From assembly GCA_012270805.1 (NCBI GenBank), contig JAAXHR010000256.1, positions 1-8,812 on the forward strand: a stretch of DNA of 8,812 nucleotides, given 5' to 3'. The notes beneath the pieces are model-generated. The model searched no databases and was not told the origin of the DNA. It worked only from the letters and a program-made list of their open reading frames with translations. Numbering within the stretch: position 1 is the first letter of the stretch; the number at the start of each line of letters is the position of its first letter. Positions 1 to 5,898 of the stretch are shown here, in pieces. Both the position numbers and the translations under genes were made by a program. This DNA is from Dehalococcoidia bacterium. GTDB lineage: Bacteria; Chloroflexota; Dehalococcoidia; Lucifugimonadales; Lucifugimonadaceae.

Positions 1-219
1 CACACTTTCGGCATCGTCCACATCCCACCCCATCCATCGTTCGCCGGCGACATTCCGTACATTACCGCAATCGTCGAGTTGGAGGAGGGGCCTAAGATGG
101 CGGCGAACATCGTGGGAGTGGAACCTGAGCCGGAAAATTTGAGCATCGGGATGGCGCTGAAGGTCGTGTTCACTAAGATCAGCGAAGACTACACGTTGCC
201 GAACTTCACGCCTGCGTGA
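1..219 (+). CDS. Zn-ribbon/DUF35-type OB-fold protein, C-terminal part (5' end outside window)
   Basis: An open frame runs from the first base to a TGA, giving 72 residues with no start in the window. The translation begins HTFGIVHIPPHPSFAGDIPY and continues with ITAIVELEEGPKMAANIVGV and a final VVFTKISEDYTLPNFTP. The pattern is typical of the C-terminal OB fold of DUF35 proteins: VHxPPHPxF, then a strand with VELEEGP, then NIVG, then IGM.L.VVF, then LP.F.P at the very end. In this family an N-terminal zinc ribbon precedes the OB fold, and the protein works as a small partner of thiolase-like or acyl-CoA enzymes, as in ChsH2-type hydratase and SCPx-type thiolase complexes. The zinc ribbon would lie upstream of the window. 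A thiolase gene just upstream would be expected but cannot be seen. The family call is firm; the substrate is unknown. Confidence 0.82.
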   Translation, partial: HTFGIVHIPPHPSFAGDIPYITAIVELEEGPKMAANIVGVEPEPENLSIGMALKVVFTKISEDYTLPNFTPA

Positions 220-261
220 CGCCCTTTTGGGTTCTGGGCGACGTGCTGAAGGGATATCTCA

Positions 262-549
262 GTGCCGAAGCGGACAAAGAGCAAAGGATTCTACGAGCCT
301 AGTGGCGGCGAGATTTTGGCATCAGCTGGGATTTCGGGGCTTATCCCGATTGTCGTAGTCATTGCAGGTCTCGTGTTGATATTCATGGGACTGTGGTACA
401 TAGCCTGGATTCCAATACCGATAGGATTGTTGGTGGGACTATTGATCACAGTCATCTTCAGAGGCCAGGATGAAGTCGCTACCGATGAGCGATCGTATGA
501 CAAGATAAGCGACTCTTATCGTGGGGGCCGTTGGTCAAAAGAAGCTTAG
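262..549 (+). CDS. Small two-helix membrane protein of unknown function
   Basis: 95 residues starting at GTG, with a good ribosome-binding site (GAAGGG, 248-253) eight bases upstream, which supports this start. The N-terminus is basic (MPKRTKSKGFYEPSGGE). Two hydrophobic segments follow, about residues 23-43 (GLIPIVVVIAGLVLIFMGL) and 47-66 (IAWIPIPIGLLVGLLITVIF), separated by a very short turn. The tail of about 29 residues is polar and charged (RGQDEVATDERSYDKISDSYRGG). By the positive-inside rule both ends probably face the cytoplasm, with the helices forming a hairpin. I recognise no family or catalytic motif. It lies 42 bases after the DUF35 gene on the same strand and may share its transcript. 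The alternative that it is non-coding is unlikely, given the start signal and the clean amphipathic layout. Confidence 0.72.
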   Translation: MPKRTKSKGFYEPSGGEILASAGISGLIPIVVVIAGLVLIFMGLWYIAWIPIPIGLLVGLLITVIFRGQDEVATDERSYDKISDSYRGGRWSKEA

Positions 550-618
550 CCCCCCGTGCCATTCCTGCGCAGGCAGTCGCTTGAGCGAGCGAAACTCTCC
601 CATCCAGCGTAGTTGTTC

Positions 619-678
619 GTCATACTGAGCGTAATCGAAGCATCTCAAGGGGGATTCCGCGGCTACGCTCGGAATGAC
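619..678. repeat. Imperfect palindromic intergenic repeat (GTCAT..GAGCG / CGCTC..ATGAC)
   Basis: The outer arms are GTCATACTGAGCG (619-631) and CGCTCGGAATGAC (666-678), which match in 11 of 13 positions when one is reverse-complemented. Between them lies AATCGAAGCATCTCAAGG and a GC-rich middle. Dispersed repeats starting with GTCAT.CTGAGCG and ending in GGAATGAC are familiar from intergenic regions of many bacterial genomes, so this is probably one copy of a genome-wide element rather than a terminator of the preceding gene. There is no T-run after either arm. Confidence 0.6.
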
Positions 679-725
679 AAGGAGGCCCGCATATATCTGG
701 GGCATACCCTGCTTGCTACGCTCGC

Positions 726-749
726 GCCCCTTTCGTGAACGAAAGGGGC
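726..749. repeat. Perfect 10-bp hairpin, CCCCTTTCG type
   Basis: GCCCCTTTCG (726-735) is followed by a four-base spacer TGAA and then its exact reverse complement CGAAAGGGGC (740-749). The stem is very stable, but neither strand has a T-tract after it, so it is not a standard intrinsic terminator. It lies 176 bases after the small membrane gene and 118 bases before argF. It is most likely part of a dispersed palindromic repeat family; a role as a transcript 3'-end stabiliser is possible. Confidence 0.6.
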
Positions 750-802
750 TATCGTCTCCCCTATCCTCGATGAGAGAGGGAATTATTTGGAAGGGATTTC
801 GC

Positions 803-830
803 ATGTTGCACAATTTAGTTATGTTGCGCA
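803..830. repeat. Direct repeat ATGTTGCRCA, possible operator before argF
   Basis: ATGTTGCACA (803-812) recurs as ATGTTGCGCA (821-830), differing at one position and spaced exactly 18 bases apart. In addition, GCACAA inside the first copy (808-813) is the reverse complement of TTGTGC at 843-848, just before the argF ribosome-binding site. Repeats placed this close to a promoter-to-start region are where a regulator would bind. They do not resemble the ArgR boxes I know from Escherichia coli, and chance cannot be excluded for a ten-base repeat. Confidence 0.25.
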
Positions 831-855
831 GCTTTCGGTTTGTTGTGCGTGATAT

Positions 856-860
856 GAGGA
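856..860 (+). promoter_or_regulatory. Ribosome-binding site deciding the argF start
   Basis: GAGGA at 856-860 sits seven bases before the ATG at 868 but only one base before the in-frame ATG at 862. Normal Shine-Dalgarno spacing therefore favours 868, giving a protein beginning MNRHFLRFKDLS. Confidence 0.6.
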
Positions 861-867
861 CATGGAC

Positions 868-1785
868 ATGAACAGGCACTTCTTAAGGTTCAAAGACCTC
901 TCACCTGCGGAGATATCTCCGTTGCTGTACCGGGCGATCGAGCTCAAGAGCGGTGCCGAGAGTCGAGCCTTGGACGGGAAATCGGTGGCACTGCTTTTTG
1001 AGAAGCCGTCGCTGAGGACGAAATTGTCTTTCTGGCTCGGTGCCGAGAAGCTTGGCGCGAAACCAGTTTACTTCTCTCCCGAAGAAGTCGGTCTGGGCAA
1101 GCGGGAGCCGGTCCCTGACGTTGCGAAGGTAATTGCGAGCATGGCGGATATGGCTGTGGTTCGCACGTTTGCGCAAGCTACGCTGGATGAGTTTGGCGAA
1201 AACAGCGAAGTTCCGGTTATCAACGCGTTGACGGATGGTGAGCATCCGTGTCAGGCGTTGGCAGATGTGATGACGATGTTGGAGGTCCGTGGTTATCTCG
1301 ACGGTGTACGTGTGGCGTTTATCGGAGACGGCAACAACGTGGCGGCGAGTTTGGCGTACGCGGTTGCAGGACTCGGCGGGGACATCGTAGTGGCATCGCC
1401 GAACGGGTATGAACTGCCGTACGGTTTGCGTACCGACGTTGGAAGCTACACCTTGGAGTTGACGAAGATGGGTAGCGTGATTCAGATGCGTGACCCGATT
1501 GAAGCCACGAGGCACGCCGATTTCGTCTACACAGACGTGTGGACGAGCATGGGTCAAGAAACGGAGACGGCGCAGCGGTTGAAGGATTTCCAAGGGTACC
1601 AGGTGAATCCTGAATTGATGGAGTACGCGAAGCCGCAGGCTCGTTTCATGCACGACATGCCGGCGCACCCGGGCGAAGAGGTCTCGGAGAACATGTTGTC
1701 GCACCCATCGTCAATCGTGTACCAACAGGCCGAGAACCGCATGTGGGCACAGATGGCTCTGATGGAGCAGATCGTCGCGAGCTAG
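868..1785 (+). CDS. argF: Ornithine carbamoyltransferase with an atypical HDMP motif
   Basis: Transfers the carbamoyl group of carbamoyl phosphate to L-ornithine to make citrulline in cytoplasmic arginine synthesis. At 305 residues from ATG 868 (307 from ATG 862) it has normal family length. The carbamoyl-phosphate loop is FEKPSLRTK with S48-L49-R50-T51, where STRT is the commoner form. VRTF holds Arg99, and HPCQALAD (126-133) is intact. The ornithine-domain signatures are GDGNNV (153-158), DVWTSMGQE (223-231) and a terminal QAENRM with Arg291. The oddity is the motif that normally reads HCLP: here it is H262-D263-M264-P265, followed by AHPGEEV, where AHRGEEV is usual. The active-site cysteine and leucine are therefore both replaced. 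Everything else fits ornithine carbamoyltransferase rather than aspartate or putrescine relatives, but a shifted substrate or altered kinetics is possible. No other arginine gene is nearby. Confidence 0.88.
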   Translation: MNRHFLRFKDLSPAEISPLLYRAIELKSGAESRALDGKSVALLFEKPSLRTKLSFWLGAEKLGAKPVYFSPEEVGLGKREPVPDVAKVIASMADMAVVRTFAQATLDEFGENSEVPVINALTDGEHPCQALADVMTMLEVRGYLDGVRVAFIGDGNNVAASLAYAVAGLGGDIVVASPNGYELPYGLRTDVGSYTLELTKMGSVIQMRDPIEATRHADFVYTDVWTSMGQETETAQRLKDFQGYQVNPELMEYAKPQARFMHDMPAHPGEEVSENMLSHPSSIVYQQAENRMWAQMALMEQIVAS

Positions 1786-1803
1786 CAGTGGCCCTCACCC
1801 TAA

Positions 1804-1885
1804 CCCTCTCCCAGAGGGAGAGGGAGATGTAGTGTCTCTCCCGGAGGGGAGGGGAAATGTTGAGCCTCTCCCAAACGGAGAGGGG
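1804..1885. repeat. Three tandem CCTCTCC/GGAGAGG hairpins between argF and der
   Basis: Three similar stem-loops follow one another. The first pairs CCCTCTCCC (1804-1812) with GGGAGAGGG (1816-1824), a perfect 9-bp stem with loop AGA. The second pairs 1836-1842 with 1847-1853, seven pairs including a G-T wobble. The third pairs CCTCTCC (1865-1871) with GGAGAGG (1877-1883), a perfect 7-bp stem. The repeat period is about 30 bases. They begin 18 bases after the argF stop and end about 24 bases before the der start. None is followed by a T-run, so they resemble the widespread CCCTCTCCC-type intergenic repeats more than terminators. They could still shield the argF transcript end or dampen read-through into der. 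Confidence 0.75.
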
Positions 1886-1908
1886 ACAATGCAGCAACTT
1901 CCATAACG

Positions 1909-3228
1909 ATGTCGCTACCCGTAATAGCCATAATTGGGCGCCCCAATGTTGGGAAGTCGACGCTATTCAATCGGATCGCCGGCAGCCGGATCGCGATCGT
2001 CAGCGACACGCCGGGGACCACGAGAGATCGAGTGTCGGTCGATGCCGAGTGGTTCGGCCGCCGTTTCATGCTGATCGATACGGCGGGTATCGAGGATCAA
2101 CCTTCGGCCGAGATCCAGCTTTGGGACAAAGTCCGAACGCAGACCGAGCGAGCGATCCATACCGCGGATGCCGTGATACTGCTGGTGGATTCTGCGGATG
2201 GTGTTACGGCCTCGGACTTTGATGCTGCGGAGTTGCTTCGTCAGGCGGAGAAGCCGTACGCTCTTGCGGCCAATAAGACGGACAACACGACGCGAATGGC
2301 TGAACTGTACACGTTCGCGGCGTTGGGGATGGGAGAGGCAATACCGATCAGCGCGTACCACGACATCGGAATCGCCGAGTTGATGGACACGGTTCTGACG
2401 CACGTTGACGATCAGTTTGAGGACGATACACCAGACGATGTGATCCGAGTTGCGATTGCTGGTCGTCCGAACGTCGGCAAATCGGCGATCTTCAACGCGT
2501 TGACGGGCGAGGAGCGTTCCATCGTGAGTCCTTTGCCGGGGACGACACGGGACACGGTGGATGCGGTCTATGAGTACAAGGGTAGCGACATAATGTTTTT
2601 GGACACGGCGGGGCTGCGGCGTCGTGGCAAGACTGAACAAGGCATCGAAAAGTTTAGTGCGATCCGGACGATAGGGGCGATTGAGCGATCTGACGTTACG
2701 GTCATAGTTCTCGACGCGACCGAGTTCGTTACGAGCCAGGATACGCACATAGGCGGTTTCGCTCAGGATGCGTACAAAGCGGGCGTGGTTGTTGTAAACA
2801 AGTGGGATTTGCGAAGAGAGGCGGAGACAACATTCGAAGAAGCAGTTGTCGAGATTCGCGACCGCTTCAAGTTCATTCCGGACGCGCCGATCCTATTCAC
2901 TTCAGCATTGACCGGGCGAGGGATCCGGGCGATCCCTGACGCGGTTAGGCGGACATTTTCTCAATTCATCAAACGAGTTGACGAGGCGGAACTTTCCCGC
3001 ACGCTTTATACCGCGCTGGGCGACCGTCCATTGCCTGCCAAGGGGCGTCGGCGTCCGCGGATATCGGGCATCGAGCAAGTTTCGGTGCGCCCTCCGACAT
3101 TCGTGATAACCTGCAAAAACCCTGAAGCGTTGCATTTTTCGTATAAAAGGTACTTGGAAAATAGGCTGCGGGAAGCGTTTGGATTCAAGGGTTCGCCCAT
3201 CCGGATGTTCTACCGCGGCGGCAATTGA
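1909..3228 (+). CDS. der: Ribosome-assembly GTPase Der (EngA)
   Basis: A cytoplasmic GTPase with two G domains, needed for maturation of the 50S ribosomal subunit. At 439 residues it is of normal length. The first G domain has GRPNVGKS (10-17), TTRD, DTAG (57-60) and NKTD (122-125). An acidic linker (DDQFEDDTPDD) follows. The second G domain has GRPNVGKS (185-192), TTRD, DTAGLRRRGK (from 232) and NKWD (297-300). The C-terminal KH-like domain (about 345-439) ends in FGFKGSPIRMFYRGGN, the typical Der tail. All nucleotide-binding motifs are intact. The ATG at 1909 puts the first P-loop at the usual distance from the N-terminus, although no strong ribosome-binding site precedes it, which may mean modest translation or coupling to the upstream hairpin region. 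Six bases separate it from plsY, so the two genes are surely cotranscribed. Confidence 0.97.
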   Translation: MSLPVIAIIGRPNVGKSTLFNRIAGSRIAIVSDTPGTTRDRVSVDAEWFGRRFMLIDTAGIEDQPSAEIQLWDKVRTQTERAIHTADAVILLVDSADGVTASDFDAAELLRQAEKPYALAANKTDNTTRMAELYTFAALGMGEAIPISAYHDIGIAELMDTVLTHVDDQFEDDTPDDVIRVAIAGRPNVGKSAIFNALTGEERSIVSPLPGTTRDTVDAVYEYKGSDIMFLDTAGLRRRGKTEQGIEKFSAIRTIGAIERSDVTVIVLDATEFVTSQDTHIGGFAQDAYKAGVVVVNKWDLRREAETTFEEAVVEIRDRFKFIPDAPILFTSALTGRGIRAIPDAVRRTFSQFIKRVDEAELSRTLYTALGDRPLPAKGRRRPRISGIEQVSVRPPTFVITCKNPEALHFSYKRYLENRLREAFGFKGSPIRMFYRGGN

Positions 3229-3234
3229 GGCGAA

Positions 3235-3903
3235 ATGAACGAACTGTTGGCTTGGGTGCTTATCGCGCCCACAGCGTACTTCATCGGATCGATACCGGTG
3301 GGCCTCATCGTTTGCCGCATGTGGGGAGGCGTTGATCCGCGGGAACACGGGAGCGGATCTATGGGGGCTACCAATGTTCTCAGGATAGCCGGCAAGAAAG
3401 CCGCTGTGCTCGTGTTTGTATTGGATTTCGGCAAGGGGGCTTTTATCGTCGGCTTGGCTTTGCTCTTGGCGCCCGGGGGGTACTTGCTGCAGGGACTGGC
3501 TGGGATATTGGTAATCGTTGGGCACACTTGGCCAATCTTCGCCGGGTTTAAGGGTGGTAAGGGTATTGCTACGGGATGGGGAGCTATCCTGGTGCTCTCC
3601 CCGATCTCGGCGGTTCTCACACTGATTGGACTGCTAGTTGCACTGCTCACCCGATATGTTTCGCTCGGTTCGATGATCGGTGCGAGTCTCGGCGTTGGTG
3701 GGTTGGCGATCTTGGCGTTGGCAGACGTACCAGTCGAGTGGTTTAATGCCCCCATCGAGTATCTTGCGTTCGCGATCCCTGCAGTGGTGCTGATCCTTTT
3801 CAGTCACCGCGAAAACATGATCCGATTGCATCAAGGGACAGAGAATCGCCTCGACATAGATGCAGCCGAGCGCACTTCCACCTCCACTGGTGAGGGAGCC
3901 TGA
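3235..3903 (+). CDS. plsY: Acyl-phosphate:glycerol-3-phosphate acyltransferase PlsY
   Basis: An integral membrane enzyme that moves an acyl group from acyl-phosphate (made by PlsX) to sn-glycerol-3-phosphate, giving lysophosphatidate, the first committed step of phospholipid synthesis. Its 222 residues show the three family motifs: GSIPVGLI (18-25); HGSGSMGATNVLR (38-50), the glycerol-phosphate region; and GHTWPIFAGFKGGKGIAT (96-113), which includes the KGGKG loop. Hydrophobic segments lie around residues 5-25, 56-78, 85-98, 115-139, 147-165 and 177-190, consistent with the five-helix fold plus a re-entrant part. The end (HRENMIRLHQGTENRL) matches the usual cytoplasmic tail and then extends about 17 residues in a Ser/Thr-rich stretch that overlaps the next gene. 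Ribosome-binding bases GAGG (3227-3230) overlap the der stop, indicating translational coupling. Confidence 0.96.
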   Translation: MNELLAWVLIAPTAYFIGSIPVGLIVCRMWGGVDPREHGSGSMGATNVLRIAGKKAAVLVFVLDFGKGAFIVGLALLLAPGGYLLQGLAGILVIVGHTWPIFAGFKGGKGIATGWGAILVLSPISAVLTLIGLLVALLTRYVSLGSMIGASLGVGGLAILALADVPVEWFNAPIEYLAFAIPAVVLILFSHRENMIRLHQGTENRLDIDAAERTSTSTGEGA

Positions 3904-4927
3904 TCCGATATCGGCAATCGGGATCATAGGCGCTGGCTCTTGGGGCACGGCTCTGGCCGTACTTTTGGCGATTCAGGGCAACGAGACGCGGTTGCTGGCG
4001 CGGAGTGCCGACAGGGCGGCTGAGTTAGAAGCCGATCGTGAAAACAAACGGTATCTGGAGGGGATGATCTTCCCTGACGCGATGTCGGTCCACCATGAAC
4101 CGCGGCTTGCGTTGTCGGGTGTTGATTGCGTGATCGTCGCGGTGCCATCAGTTGCGATGCGGGAGGTCATTGATGCGCACGTCGCGGAAATTGCTCCCGA
4201 CACGATCGTATTGAGTGCCACCAAGGGGCTTGAAATCGAGAGTGGGAAGCGGATGAGCGAGGTTATTGCTGAGAACGTTTCGGTCTGCCACTCGGTGTCG
4301 GTCGATGAAGCGATGCGTAACATCTGCGCGTTGTCGGGTCCCAATCTTTCGGTTGAGATCGCCATCGGATTACCGGCACTTGCGACGGCAGCTTCAGTTT
4401 CGATCGAGACTGCTGAGCGAGTTCAGATGATGACTAGCGGTGACAGGTTACGCGTCTACGCGTCGGACGACATAATCGGTGTCGAGTTGGGTGGAACGCT
4501 GAAGAACATCATCGCGATTGGTGCAGGATTCATTGACGCTTCGGGTCTGGGTGCGAATTTGAAGGCGGCATATGTGACTCGCGGCTTGCACGAGATAACG
4601 CAGTTGGGCTTAGCTCTCGGTGCCAAGCCAAGCACGTTTGCCGGATTGAGCGGTATTGGAGACATGTTGGCGACCTGTTACAGCCCCTTGAGCAGGAACT
4701 ATCGACTGGGCACACGGCTGGCGGAAGGGGATAGTGTCGAGGAGGCGTTGGGGTATCTGGGGCAGACGGCTGAGGGGGTGCCGACGACACGTGCGACCTT
4801 GCGGATCGCGCTGCAGTTGGGAGTTGAGATGCCGATCACCGAGACGGCGCACAAGGTTATGTTCGAGGGTGTTCCGCCGACGGAAGCGATGGGGGAACTG
4901 ATGCGTCGGGAGTTGCAGCGGGAGTAG
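3860..4927 (+). CDS. gpsA: NAD(P)-dependent glycerol-3-phosphate dehydrogenase GpsA
   Basis: Reduces dihydroxyacetone phosphate to sn-glycerol-3-phosphate, the substrate of PlsY encoded just upstream. From ATG 3860 it has 355 residues. A Rossmann motif IGIIGAGSWGTALA (GxGxxG at 24-29) opens the NAD(P) domain. VAVPS (93-97), ATKGLE with Lys122 and LSGPNLSVEI follow. The catalytic region has LKNIIAIGAG with Lys215, GANLKAAYVTRG, then GLSGIGDMLATC (Asp268) and SRNYRLG. About ten extra residues (ENVSVCHSVSVDEAMRNI) precede the SGPN strand compared with the common form. The start is uncertain. ATG 3860 overlaps plsY by 44 bases and adds a proline-rich leader (LPPPLVREPDP), while GTG 3890 would give a shorter protein and a 14-base overlap. 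Neither has a clear ribosome-binding site. Function is secure. Confidence 0.95.
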   Translation: MQPSALPPPLVREPDPISAIGIIGAGSWGTALAVLLAIQGNETRLLARSADRAAELEADRENKRYLEGMIFPDAMSVHHEPRLALSGVDCVIVAVPSVAMREVIDAHVAEIAPDTIVLSATKGLEIESGKRMSEVIAENVSVCHSVSVDEAMRNICALSGPNLSVEIAIGLPALATAASVSIETAERVQMMTSGDRLRVYASDDIIGVELGGTLKNIIAIGAGFIDASGLGANLKAAYVTRGLHEITQLGLALGAKPSTFAGLSGIGDMLATCYSPLSRNYRLGTRLAEGDSVEEALGYLGQTAEGVPTTRATLRIALQLGVEMPITETAHKVMFEGVPPTEAMGELMRRELQRE

Positions 4928-4957
4928 CTACTTGCCGACTAAAAGTCAGGTCTCCAC
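4928..4957. other. Short convergent junction between gpsA and the transporter operon
   Basis: Thirty bases separate the TAG of gpsA from the stop of the minus-strand permease gene. The only symmetry is GACT-AAA-AGTC (4937-4947), a 4-bp stem too weak for a terminator, and there is no T-run on either strand. Transcripts from the two sides therefore probably overlap at their 3' ends, or termination is factor-dependent. Confidence 0.5.
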
Positions 4958-5884
4958 TTACTGAACCCGCAACTGCCGCAACCTTGGGTCGAACCAGTCG
5001 CGGAGCCAGTCGCCTAGGAAGTTGAAGCCCATGACGACGAGGAAGATGGCGATGCCGGGCATGGTACTGATCCACCAGGCGCGGGAGAGGTGCTGACGGC
5101 CGTCGGAAGCCATGATGCCCCATGCTGGAGTGTCTGGTGGTACGCCGACGCCGAGGAAGCTGAGAGTGGATTCAGTGAGGATGAGGGAGCCTACGCGGAG
5201 GCTGCCGATTACGAGGACGCTGCCAACGACGCCGGGAAGGATGTGTCGGAAGAGGATGCGCGCTTGAGAAGCGCCTTGGATGCGAGCGTAGCTTACATAG
5301 TCGGATTCTCGAAGGGTCAGGGTTTCGGCGCGGACGACGCGGGCGAAGTTGTCCCATCCGAAGAGGATCAAGAGGACGATGATAAGTTCGAGGCTTTGTC
5401 CGAAGACGACCACTACGACTAAGGCAACAAGCAGGAATGGCATTGCCAATGTGAAGTCGACGGCGCGCATGGCGATTTGGTCGACCCATCCGCCGCGGTA
5501 TCCGGCTACGAGGCCGATGATGGTACCGCCGATACCTCCTGCGAGGATCACGGCGGTGGAGATGATCGTTGAGATGCGAGCGCCGTATATGGCGCGGCTC
5601 AGGACATCTCGACCTTGGTGATCGGTGCCTAGAGGGTATTCCCATGTGCCGCCCTCCATGAATACTGGGGGAATAAAGGCGGCGCGCAGGTTGCCTCGCA
5701 AAGGGTCGTGCGGCGATAGTTGCTCCGCAAAGACTGCACAGACGATCATCAAGACTAGAACCATGAATGGAATAACAGGGTATCGGCGCAACCAAGACCA
5801 TCCGATGCGAAGCGCACGCAGCACCGGGTTGCGGGGCAGGGTGTCGTCAAGTGGCGAGGGGACGTATGTTGCTTCGATCGTCAT
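4958..5884 (-). CDS. ABC transporter permease, DppC/OppC type (peptide/nickel family)
   Basis: The second inner-membrane permease of a peptide/nickel-type ABC importer, 308 residues. A polar N-terminal tail precedes the first membrane helix (about 37-55). PHDPLRGN and then YPLGTDHQGRDVLSRAIYGA (83-102), a region shared by OppC-type proteins, lead into the permease domain, with helices near 106-128, 144-162, 165-177, 222-238 and 275-292. The EAA loop that docks the ATPase is at about 196-219 (YVSYARIQGASQARILFRHILPG), and STLSFLGVGVPPDTPAWG is the classical segment after it. It is the last gene of the operon, starting 14 bases after the dppB-like stop. Upstream only a weak GGAT-like site is visible, so translation may be coupled to the preceding gene. 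Substrate cannot be read from the permease. Confidence 0.94.
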   Translation of the reverse strand: MTIEATYVPSPLDDTLPRNPVLRALRIGWSWLRRYPVIPFMVLVLMIVCAVFAEQLSPHDPLRGNLRAAFIPPVFMEGGTWEYPLGTDHQGRDVLSRAIYGARISTIISTAVILAGGIGGTIIGLVAGYRGGWVDQIAMRAVDFTLAMPFLLVALVVVVVFGQSLELIIVLLILFGWDNFARVVRAETLTLRESDYVSYARIQGASQARILFRHILPGVVGSVLVIGSLRVGSLILTESTLSFLGVGVPPDTPAWGIMASDGRQHLSRAWWISTMPGIAIFLVVMGFNFLGDWLRDWFDPRLRQLRVQ

Positions 5885-5898
5885 GTCGATCCGGAGCG

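Larger units (their letters stand above)
550..867. other. Intergenic region built of palindromic repeat fragments, upstream of argF
   Basis: About 310 bases without a credible gene. The first two thirds are a mosaic of palindromes. They include a 10-base perfect palindrome CCTGCGCAGG (564-573), a TCATACTGAGCG/CGCTCGGAATGA imperfect inverted repeat (619-631 with 666-678) and a perfect 10-bp stem (726-735 with 740-749). The last part (about 780-860) is AT-richer than its surroundings and is where an argF promoter would be expected. It holds a directly repeated ATGTTGCRCA element and the argF ribosome-binding site. I could not assign a convincing -35/-10 pair: TTGCAC (806-811) and TTGGAA (787-792) exist, but no good -10 box sits at the right distance. 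Open frames on either strand here have no recognisable protein features. Confidence 0.6.

Noticed and set aside
220..240. CGCCC...GGGCG stem after the DUF35 gene as a terminator
   Set aside because: Only five base pairs with an 11-base loop and no T-run, and the next gene starts 22 bases later on the same strand.
780..860. A sigma-70 promoter for argF
   Set aside because: TTGCAC and TTGGAA occur, but no acceptable -10 box lies 16-18 bases downstream of either. The region is suggestive but not callable.
535..879. Possible genes in the intergenic region (minus 535-879, plus 674-871)
   Set aside because: Both frames are composed of palindromic repeat sequence, lack ribosome-binding sites and give proteins with no sensible composition.
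901..1704. Long open frame on the minus strand opposite argF (267 residues)
   Set aside because: The protein is Arg/His-rich with no recognisable domain and mirrors the codon pattern of argF, which has clear motifs. It is a shadow frame.
1804..1885. CRISPR-like array
   Set aside because: The units are hairpins of differing sequence with no unique spacers of constant length, only three copies and no cas genes.
1963..2748. Long open frame on the minus strand opposite der (261 residues)
   Set aside because: Arg-rich, without motifs, and wholly inside an intact der gene with both G domains conserved. It is a shadow frame.
5172..5801. Second minus-strand frame within the DppC-like gene (209 residues)
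   Set aside because: Extremely Arg/Pro/His-rich, the typical product of a frameshifted reading of a membrane-protein gene.
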